Below, piece after piece: positions 54,333 to 62,192 of a stretch of 64,000 nt of DNA; the first letter of the stretch is position 1, and each line of letters begins with the position of its first letter. Source of the stretch: Whitmania pigra. Lineage: Eukaryota; Annelida; Clitellata; Hirudinida; Haemopidae. Both the position numbers and the translations under genes were made by a program. The stretch lies in assembly GCA_021613335.1 (NCBI GenBank), contig JAJTWR010000475.1:124001-188000 (forward strand), read 5' to 3'. The notes under the pieces are model-generated. The model made no database searches and was not told where the DNA came from. It saw nothing but the letters and a program-made list of their open reading frames with translations.

Positions 54333-54472
54333 GGAAATGTTCCGTTAAGAGGGTGCATGCGATGATCGCCTCTATAGTCGTTGTTGTGCGTCTATCCGAC
54401 AAGGTCTGTGCCATGTATACCGCCTGCCCCTCGTCAGCTGGCCGGCTTTTCCCGCGGTAGAATGGGGTGGGG

Positions 54473-56152
54473 ATGAACGCGGCTGACATTTCGGTCGAAA
54501 GCGGGTTGGAGAACTATCGCGCCGGTTATTTCGCCAAGGCGGAATCTGCTTTCCGGCAAGCCTTGACGCTGCAACCGGATCACCCGGGCGCGTTCAATTT
54601 ACTGGGCGTGTTAACGCAGCAGCAGGGCAATATCTCACAGGCGATCGAGCATTTTCAGCATGCCATCGCCGCGATGCCTGGTTGGCCGGAAGCTTGGTAT
54701 AACCTTGGCAATGCCCGCCGCGATGGCGGCGATTTTGACGGCGCGTGCAAAGCCTACCGCCAGGCGCTGGCTTTGCAGCCGGATTTTTGCGATGCGCTGA
54801 ACAATCTGGGGTTGGTCCTGGCCACCATCGGCGCTTATGACGAAGCGGTCGCGGCCTTTCGCACAGCCATGACGCACGCCCCCAACAATCCTAACGTCAT
54901 CAATAATTTATCCGCTTTGTTCTTGCGGATGGGCCGGTCGACCGAAGCTGCGATTCTGCTTGCGCGCACGGAGCCTGAGGATGCTGCCGCCCATAACAAC
55001 CGTTGCGTGCTATTGCGCTCGGCCGGGCATCTCAGCCAAGCGGCGATCGAAGCGCATCTGGCAATCGATCTCGACCCATCCTTCGTAGAGGCTTACAACA
55101 ATTTGGGGTTGGTGCTGATGGATGGCCGCGATCTAGTCGGCGCGGCCGAATCTTTCAGCAAAGCCTTGTCGATCCGGCCTGACTTTTTCGATGCCAAAAG
55201 CAATCTTGGAATGGTACGCCACCTGCAAGGCGAGCTGGACGAGGCGCTAGCCATCTATGACCGGTTGCTGACCTTGTATCCGAACGATGCGCGCATCTTC
55301 AGCCAGCGCGGGCTGGTCCTGCTGGAGATGAACCGCTTCGATCAGGCGATGAATGCGTTGGAACAGGCGATCGCCCTGGCGCCGAAATGGCCGGAAGGGT
55401 ATGCCAGCATGGCGCGGCTGATGATCGCCATGGGACGGTTGGACACCGCCGCCATCTTGTGCCGGAAGGCGGTGGCAATCGATCCAAACAACGCCGCCGC
55501 CCGCCATGAACATGCAACCGTGTCAGCTATGATGTTTCTTGGACAAGTACTCGGTGGAAACGAACCGGACGGCCCCGATTCCGCCGCTACTTCTTCGCCA
55601 TTGCCGCCGCGCGCGCTGCGTCCAGGCATGGTGGCGTTGGAGAATCTGTTCACCGCCAGGGAATGCGCGGAGATCGTGGCAGCCAGCGCCGGTCTGCCGC
55701 CCCTGCCCGCCCAGCGGCCGCTAGTGCCGGCCTTTCCCGATTTCGCCGCTCTGCCGCTGACCTCGCAAAGCCAATGGATCTATCGCCGGATCGGCGCGTT
55801 GGTACGCATCCTGAATCGCGATATCTATCGTTTCGACTTGAATTCGGGCGAACCCTTCCGGCTGATTCAATGGATGGAAGGCGGGCGGGGGGAGAGTTGG
55901 CGCAGCGCTGCCGCCTTGATAACCGAGAGACCGCTAGCGCGCAAATTATCGCTGATCGTCCAGCTCAACGATGAGCGCGATTTCGAGGGCGGCGCCATCG
56001 AGCTGTGGCAGGCTGACAAGCCGGTCGCGGCGCCGCGCCGCCTGGGCGAAGGAGTGATCTTTCCCGCTCCGGCTTTGCACCGCGCCGCTCCGGTCACCCG
56101 CGGCGTTCGCCAGGCTCTTTTGTGCAATTTCAACGGTCCGCGCTTTCGCTAA
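54473..56152 (+). CDS. TPR protein with a degenerate 2-oxoglutarate/Fe(II) dioxygenase-like domain
   Basis: A 559-residue protein. Residues 1 to about 340 form a row of about nine tetratricopeptide repeats (NYRAGYFAKAESAFRQALTL, AWYNLGNARRDGGD and so on). The C-terminal domain (about 385-559) has the shape of prolyl 4-hydroxylase-type enzymes: KLSLIVQLNDERDFEGGAIE and VIFPAPALHRAAPVTRG. His536 and the arginines are kept, but the usual W-H-x-D is W476-R-S-A479, so two of the three iron ligands are lost. It may be a non-catalytic binding protein. It converges with glnD. Confidence 0.8.
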   Translation: MNAADISVESGLENYRAGYFAKAESAFRQALTLQPDHPGAFNLLGVLTQQQGNISQAIEHFQHAIAAMPGWPEAWYNLGNARRDGGDFDGACKAYRQALALQPDFCDALNNLGLVLATIGAYDEAVAAFRTAMTHAPNNPNVINNLSALFLRMGRSTEAAILLARTEPEDAAAHNNRCVLLRSAGHLSQAAIEAHLAIDLDPSFVEAYNNLGLVLMDGRDLVGAAESFSKALSIRPDFFDAKSNLGMVRHLQGELDEALAIYDRLLTLYPNDARIFSQRGLVLLEMNRFDQAMNALEQAIALAPKWPEGYASMARLMIAMGRLDTAAILCRKAVAIDPNNAAARHEHATVSAMMFLGQVLGGNEPDGPDSAATSSPLPPRALRPGMVALENLFTARECAEIVAASAGLPPLPAQRPLVPAFPDFAALPLTSQSQWIYRRIGALVRILNRDIYRFDLNSGEPFRLIQWMEGGRGESWRSAAALITERPLARKLSLIVQLNDERDFEGGAIELWQADKPVAAPRRLGEGVIFPAPALHRAAPVTRGVRQALLCNFNGPRFR

Positions 56153-56163
56153 CGCGCCAGCGC

Positions 56164-58921
56164 TCAATGGGAGCGAGTTTCCAGCACGCCCAGCAAAGTG
56201 CGACGGACGGCCTCTTGTTTCATGGGCTGGTCGAGCTTCAAGCCAAAGATATCGCGGACATAAAATACATCGACGACATGCTCGCCATAGGTTGAAATTT
56301 TTGCCGAATGAATTTGCAGATTGAGTCCTGCCATTGCCGAGCCGACATCGTGCAGCAAGCCTGGCCGGTCGCGGCCATTGACCTCGATCACCGTATAGGT
56401 GCCGCTGGCTTGATTATCGATCAGCACCCGCGGCGCGACGGTAAAGACCGACAATCGGCTCGAACCGGTGCGCAACGCGCCAAGATCCGCCATCGAGCGC
56501 AGCTTGCCGTTCAATGACTGCTCGACCATCACCGAAAGTCGCGCCAACCGGTCAGGTCTGTCGAAGGCATGACCGGCGGAATCCTGGATGGAGAAACTAT
56601 CCAGAACCATGCCGTTGGACAAGGTGAAGATACGGGCGTCGACGATATTGCCGCCCGCGACAGCCAAGGCGCCGGCAATCCGGGCAAAGATGCCTGGATG
56701 ATCGCCGCAATAGATGGTGACATCGGTGATGCCACGAGCGGCATCGACCTTGCTTTCCACCGCTAGCGGCAAATTCTCGGCTTTCGCTCTGCGCACCATG
56801 CGAGCATGGCGCGCCAAGATGGGTAAATCGGTGGACAGCCAATAGGCTGTGTGGCCGCACTGGACATGTGCGGCAAATTCCGCATCGCTCCAATCACACA
56901 AAACCTGCCGCAATTCAGCTAAAACAGCATCCACCCGCCGGCGGCGCACAACCGGGCCATCATCGGCATTCAGGTTTCCGATGAGCTTTTCCTCAGTCAA
57001 AGCGTAAAGCTCGCACAGCAAACTGGCTTTCCAATTATTCCACACCCGCGGCCCAACCGCACGGATATCGGCGATCGTCAGCATGAGCAGCAATTTCAAG
57101 CGTTCCGGTGACTGGACGATATCGGCAAAACGGCTGATGGTCTGCGGGTCGTGCAAATCGCGCTGGAAAGCGGTGCTGGACATGGTCAGATGATGACGCA
57201 CCAACCAGGCGGCGGTTGCGGTTTCCTCATCCCGCAAGCCCAAGCGCGGCCCGAGCTTATGCGTGATCTGTTCGCCCAATTGCGAATGGTCGCCGTGCCG
57301 GCCTTTGGCGATATCATGCATCAACATGGCAACGTACAGCGCCCGGCGCGACATCACTGTCGGCATGATCGAGGTGGCAAGCGGCAATTCCTCTTTCAAC
57401 AGCCCGCGTTCGATCCGGCTCAGAATACCGATAGCAAACAGCGTGTGCTCATCGACGGTATAAATATGGTACATGTCATATTGCATCTGTGCCACGACAC
57501 GCCCGAAATCGGGGATGAAACGCCCGAAGACGCCGGCTTCGTTCATGCGGCGCAAGATGATTTCCGGATCGCCGCGGCTGGTCAAAATAGCCAGAAACAG
57601 GCGATTGGCTTCCGGGTTGGCGCGCATGTTCTTGTCGATCAGCGGCAAATTCCGGGCGATCAGCCGCAGGGCAACCGGGTGGATCTCAAGCTTGTACTTA
57701 TGCGCAACCCAAAACAGCCGGATGAAATTGACCGGGTCAGCCAGAAAGGCTGTGGCATTGCCAACCGACAGGCGGTCTCCATCGATCTGAAACCCGTAGC
57801 GCTCTTTGCGCCAATTGCTCCACAAGCGAGAGATGGCGGCAAAACGCGGTTTGCGTTCCTGCTCAGCTTCCAGCGCCGCGCAGAAGATGCGGGTCAGGTC
57901 GCCGGCATCCTTGGCCACGAGGAAATAATGTTTCATGAAGCGCTCGACCCCGCGACTGCCGGCGTGATCGGTATAATTCATGCGCTGGGCCAATCCGGTC
58001 TGCACGTCGAAGGTCAGCCGCTCTTCCGGGCGGTTGGCAAGGTAATGCAGGTGAAACCGCAAGGTCCATAAGAAGCGCTCCGCCTTGGCGAATTTCGTTG
58101 CCTCCACTGGGTTGAGAATGCCTCGTTCGACCAGATGAGAGACGCTGGCCACCTTGTAGGCATATTTGGCGATCCAGACCAAGGTGTGCAGATCGCGCAG
58201 GCCGCCTTTGCCATCCTTGATGTTGGGTTCGAGCACATAACGGCTGTCGCCCATGCGGGCATGGCGGTCATTGCGCTCGGCGAGCTTGGCTTCAACGAAA
58301 TCGCGCGTGCTGGCGCTGGTTATCTCGGCAAAGAAACGCTGGCGCAATTCGCGGTAGAGTTCCTCATCGCCCCAAAGATAGCGGCTTTCCAGCAGCGCGG
58401 TACGGATGGTGATATTGGCGCGCGCCATGCGTTGACATTCTTCCACCGAGCGGGTGGCATGACCGATCTTCAGCCCTAAATCCCAGAGCAGATAGAGCAT
58501 GTGTTCGATCACCTGCTCTCCGTGAGGGGTTTGCTTATAGGGCAGCAAAAACAGGATATCGACATCCGAATGGGGCGCCAGCTCCCCGCGACCGTAGCCG
58601 CCAACCGCAACCAGACTGAGCCTTTCGCTCGTGGTGCGGTTATTGACCGGGTAATACGCGCAGCGCCGTATCGTCATGAACGATGCGGATCAGCTGATCG
58701 ATGACATAAGACAACTCATGCGCCGCCCGGATTCCGTCCGGTTTTGTCTCAAAGCGGCGGCGCACTTCGTTTCGCCCGTCAGCCAGTGCGGTTTTGAGAA
58801 TCCCCAAGATCGTCAAGCGTCGCTTTGCCGGATCTAAATCCAGTTCCAAGCCGGCAAACCGGGTTTCCAAAGCCTTGCGATTGATCAGATCGCGGCGGCG
58901 GCGGGGCGGGAAGGTCATCAT
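56164..58921 (-). CDS. glnD: [Protein-PII] uridylyltransferase / uridylyl-removing enzyme, apparent frameshift
   Basis: The start is MMTFPPRRRRDLINRKALET. The nucleotidyltransferase motif is GGYGRGELAPHSDVDILFLL, the HD domain is MLMHDIAKGRHGDHSQLGE, and two ACT domains end the chain (CGDHPGIFARIAGALA, GRDRPGLLHDVGSA). It modifies PII proteins in response to glutamine. Near residue 87 (about 58656-58664) one base too many in a CGCG run shifts the frame; dropping one base joins HDDTALR to YYPVNNRTTSERLSL and gives 918 residues, the usual length. Without it the N-terminal 88 codons are separate. Confidence 0.87.
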
Positions 58922-59034
58922 GCGCCTAAAAAGCGTTGAACGCCGATAGCGATAGTGTAAAGGAACGTTTTTCTAAAGTAACGCTTCTCAAGGATACGAT
59001 CGGAGTTCGCAGATGCTCGGTGCGGGCGGCGAAC

Positions 59035-59723
59035 TCAATCATCCAGCGGATACCGTGGCTCCGCCGGTTTGGCAAAGTCAAAATCTTTACGCGCCGGCCG
59101 CATGGGCAAGGGCGGCTGACTGCGCTGAAAAACATGAGCCTCGAAACGGCGGAGATGGCGCACGCCGCTTTGGTTGTCCTCAGGGCGAGCGATCGCGCCG
59201 GAGCCGACCGCCTTGCGCGGCAGATTCGACACGGGCGGCGGCGGTATTGCAGCGCCGCTCGTCACCCGCTCAAGCGGCGTTCCTCCTGGCAAAGCGCTTT
59301 TCGTCCCGCCGCTCAACCCTAATTGTTGCAGAACCAACCCCTTGAGATCGCCGCTGCTTGCAACGGCTGGCGGTTGGCTTGCCCCAGAAGGCGTCAGCGG
59401 TTGCAAGGGCGGGCCGGCTCTCGATGGTCGCAAGGTAAGCGGCTGACCGCTTTGCCCTGGCGCTGTTGGCGCGGCGGGGCCGTGGGGGCGATGACCGGGG
59501 CCTGCGGCAGCGGCGCAACGCTGGTGGTCACGGTTGCCGTTGGCGGTTCGGTTGGCCTGTCAGCTTGCGCCGGAGCCGGAACCGGCGTCGCGGCGCGCTC
59601 GCGCGAAAGCAATCGCATTGGCTTGCCATTGCGCGGCGGCGCGGTCTGAGCGATGGCCACCGCCGGCACGATCAGCGCCGCCAGAATAAGGACGAGCCGT
59701 TGCAGCGACCGATGGAAAGACAT
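59035..59723 (-). CDS. Proline-rich secreted protein, likely frameshifted
   Basis: A protein starting MSFHRSLQRLVLILAAL with a signal peptide (about residues 1-26, ending AVAIA) and then a proline- and alanine-rich low-complexity chain. The first frame ends at 59394; a second frame continues smoothly to 59035 (LTPSGASQPPAVASSGDLKG to RPARKDFDFAKPAEPRYPL). A single missing base near 59440-59475 would give 229 residues. I do not recognise the family. It lies upstream of glnD on the same strand and could be periplasmic. The call as one gene rests on similar composition in both frames only. Confidence 0.35.
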
Positions 59724-59841
59724 GGTGGACCCTACGGCATTTCCGCGACGTTAGCGGCTGAATCCGGCAGGTTGAGGCGCCGCCAAGAAAGGCTTGGCCT
59801 TCGCCCGCCGCGAGCAATTTTACGATCCCCCTCGCTGTTGC

Positions 59842-60279
59842 TTAGCGATGCTGTTTATTCTGTCCCGAGCGGACGCGAACGATAACGTCGACCCGCTCGA
59901 TCGCGCAGCCTTCCGGGGTATCCGGCAAACCGTGAATGAGCAGACGACCCCCTTGGATGTCGCGCAATTCACTGTGCTCAACCAGGAAGAAATGATGATG
60001 ATCGGTCGTATTCGTATCGAAATAGGACCGGCCGGCTTCCACCACCACTTCGCGCAGCAAACCAGCATCCGTGAATTGATGCAGCGCGTTGTAAACGGTT
60101 GCAAGCGAAACCTGTACATTGGACGCCATCGCCTCGCTGTGCAACTGCTCGGCGGTCAGATGGCGGTCGCCAGATGAAAACAGCAGATCGGCCAAAGAAA
60201 TACGTTGCCGGGTTGGCCGCAACCCGACGCGTCTCAAGCGCTCAAGGATCGTATCGCTTGTTGTCGAATCTCTCGTCAT
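59842..60279 (-). CDS. irr: Fur-family iron response regulator, Irr type
   Basis: 145 residues, start MTRDSTTSDTILERLRR. The DNA-binding part is GLRPTRQRISLADLLFSSGD and HLTAEQLHSEAMASNVQVSL, followed by ATVYNALHQFTDAGLLREV. The metal/haem region is TDHHHFFLVEHSEL. In alphaproteobacteria Irr represses haem and iron-use genes when haem is low. An upstream open extension is unlike the family. It lies alone with a long structured intergenic region before it. Confidence 0.85.
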   Translation of the reverse strand: MTRDSTTSDTILERLRRVGLRPTRQRISLADLLFSSGDRHLTAEQLHSEAMASNVQVSLATVYNALHQFTDAGLLREVVVEAGRSYFDTNTTDHHHFFLVEHSELRDIQGGRLLIHGLPDTPEGCAIERVDVIVRVRSGQNKQHR

Positions 60280-60994
60280 CGACGCATCAAACTCATAATC
60301 GTTGACAGTAGAGGAAGCGGACCGCACATCTAGATCGCTATACCCATAGCGCAATTGCGACCATCTTGTCCGACGCGTTTCATAGGCTATACTTTGATTG
60401 GAATGAACGCAAATAAAAAAATCATTGTTTTCGCGATAGCCATTTGCCGCCCGATTCGCATGGGCTTTTCTGAACATTCCCATGAAGAGGCAACTTTTCG
60501 CTAAAAGGCCAAGGGATTCGCCACGGACAAGAAGATCGCTTTTTTAGCGATCTAAACGCCAGGATGCCACAAACTATATGCTGTTTGATTTGAAAAATTA
60601 AGATTTCTGAAGATTTCATCGTGACAGGATGCGCACAGGATTCGATCCGATGTCTAGCGAAATTTTTCTGGCAAGGAAAGGAATATCAGAATTTTTTGAT
60701 ATTCCTCCCTTTGGGCCGCTATTTCAACTTCAGCGCCTCGAGAGATAGGCTTGCGACCGTCGCTATCGGCGCAGAGTTCTTTCTCTCCCTCAGCCTTTGG
60801 AGTCGCCTCGGCGCCTTGCGGATATTCAGACAGGAAAGAGGAATGCCCCGGCATCGGCGAATTCTAGCGAGCCTTGAAAACCGCTCCTGCGGGCTGGCGA
60901 GTGAACCGTCGCAAGGCATTTTAAAAATCTCTATACTTTTTAGGGCGTTAGATGGTATATTTCCCAAATCGCATTAAGATTGGCAATTGAGCGC
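60280..60994. other. Long structured intergenic region between irr and dapC
   Basis: These 715 bases contain no gene that I can support. They hold an exact palindrome CGCAATTGCG (60350-60359), a stem AGATCGCT/AGCGATCT with a T5 loop (60533-60553) and a 10-bp stem at 60679-60706. The AT content is higher than in the flanks. The region must contain the promoters of irr (minus) and dapC (plus); an untranslated RNA is possible but not shown. Confidence 0.45.
60679..60706. repeat. 10-bp stem-loop in the irr-dapC region
   Basis: AGGAATATCA (60679-60688) pairs perfectly with TGATATTCCT (60697-60706) around an 8-base loop GAATTTTT. There is no T run after it, so it is not an intrinsic terminator. 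Confidence 0.55.
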
Positions 60995-62185
60995 ATGTAC
61001 AATGACCGTCTTCAAGCGTTGGGCGACTACCCTTTCCGGCGCCTAACCGCCTTATTGTCGCCGGTTACGCCTTCCGCCGGCGCGCCGGCGCTGATCATGT
61101 CGGTTGGCGAACCGCAATTGCCGCCACCGCCGGCGGTGGCGGAGGTTTTGGCGCAGAACGCCGCCGATTTCGGCAAATATCCCCCAGCGCTCGGGACGCT
61201 TGATTTGCGCGCGGCATGCGCTGGCTTTCTCAGCCGCCGTTATCGCTTGCCGGCGGGCATGATCGATCCCGCGCGCCATATCCTGCCAGCTTCCGGCACG
61301 CGCGAGGCGCTGTTTGCCGTCGCTCTCGCTGTCGTGCCCACCGCCAAAGGCGGTTTGCGCCCGGTCGTGTGTATGCCAAATCCGTTTTATCAGGTTTATT
61401 GGGGGGCGGCGGCGGTTGCCGGAGCCGAACCGGTCTTGCTCGGTGCGTCGGCGGAAACCGGGTTTTTGCCCGATCTCGACCGGCTCGCCCCGGCGCTGCT
61501 CGAACGCACGGCGCTGTTTTATCTGTGTACGCCCGGCAATCCTCAAGGCATGACGGCCGATGCCAACTATCTGGACCGCTTGCTGGCTCTTGCCCGCAAG
61601 CACGATTTCGTTTTGGCGCTCGATGAATGCTATACGGAGATTTACCGCGACCTCCCGCCGCCTGGAGGGTTGGAGGCCGCTTTTCGAGCCGGGGGCGGGT
61701 TGGATAATCTGCTCTCCTTTCACTCGCTTTCCAAGCGCTCGTCCGTGCCGGGATTGCGCTCCGGTTTCGTCGTCGGCGATGAGCGGGCGATCGCGCTTCT
61801 GCTGCGTTTGATGGAATATGGCGGCGCCGGATTACCCTTGCCCGTGCAAGCCGCATCGGCCCTTTTATGGGCCGATGACGCCCATGTGCTGCCGGTGCGC
61901 GCCGCTTATAATGAAAATTATGCCATTGCCGAACGCTGCCTTGGCAACCGGTTCGGTTTCTACCGACCGCCGGGCGGTTTTTTCTTGTGGCTGGATGTTG
62001 AGGATGGCGAACGCGCCGCGGTGCATTTATGGCGTGCAGCCGGGCTGCGAACCCTGCCAGGCCGCTATCTTGCGCGCGATGGCGCCGATGGAAGCAATCC
62101 TGGCGCCCGTTATCTGCGCGTTGCCTTGGTTTATCCCCCAGATGTGACCGCTCAGGCTCTTGGCCGGCTGGCGGCGGTTCTATAG
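60995..62185 (+). CDS. dapC: Succinyldiaminopimelate transaminase
   Basis: A 396-residue fold-type I PLP enzyme, start MYNDRLQALGDYPFRRLTAL, of the DapC family of alphaproteobacteria that makes N-succinyl-LL-diaminopimelate for lysine and peptidoglycan. It has VGEPQLPPPPAVAEVLAQN, PASGTREALFAVALAV, CTPGNPQG, the PLP lysine in HSLSKRSSVPGLRSGF and PPGGFFLWLDV. An in-frame ATG 15 bases upstream is also open. It is 7 bp upstream of ftsK. Confidence 0.86.
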   Translation: MYNDRLQALGDYPFRRLTALLSPVTPSAGAPALIMSVGEPQLPPPPAVAEVLAQNAADFGKYPPALGTLDLRAACAGFLSRRYRLPAGMIDPARHILPASGTREALFAVALAVVPTAKGGLRPVVCMPNPFYQVYWGAAAVAGAEPVLLGASAETGFLPDLDRLAPALLERTALFYLCTPGNPQGMTADANYLDRLLALARKHDFVLALDECYTEIYRDLPPPGGLEAAFRAGGGLDNLLSFHSLSKRSSVPGLRSGFVVGDERAIALLLRLMEYGGAGLPLPVQAASALLWADDAHVLPVRAAYNENYAIAERCLGNRFGFYRPPGGFFLWLDVEDGERAAVHLWRAAGLRTLPGRYLARDGADGSNPGARYLRVALVYPPDVTAQALGRLAAVL

Positions 62186-62192
62186 GTCTGCC

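Noticed and set aside
54098..54358. 86-residue minus-strand frame overlapping the DUF4170 region
   Set aside because: The text is low in family features, while the neighbouring frame holds a nearly complete DUF4170 protein.
56164..58677. GlnD beginning at 58677
   Set aside because: It would lack the conserved N-terminal helices; these are present in the next frame up to 58921 and join with a one-base change.
60621..60977. 118-residue plus-strand frame before dapC
   Set aside because: It has no ribosome site, an unusual composition with no known motif, and crosses a strong stem-loop.
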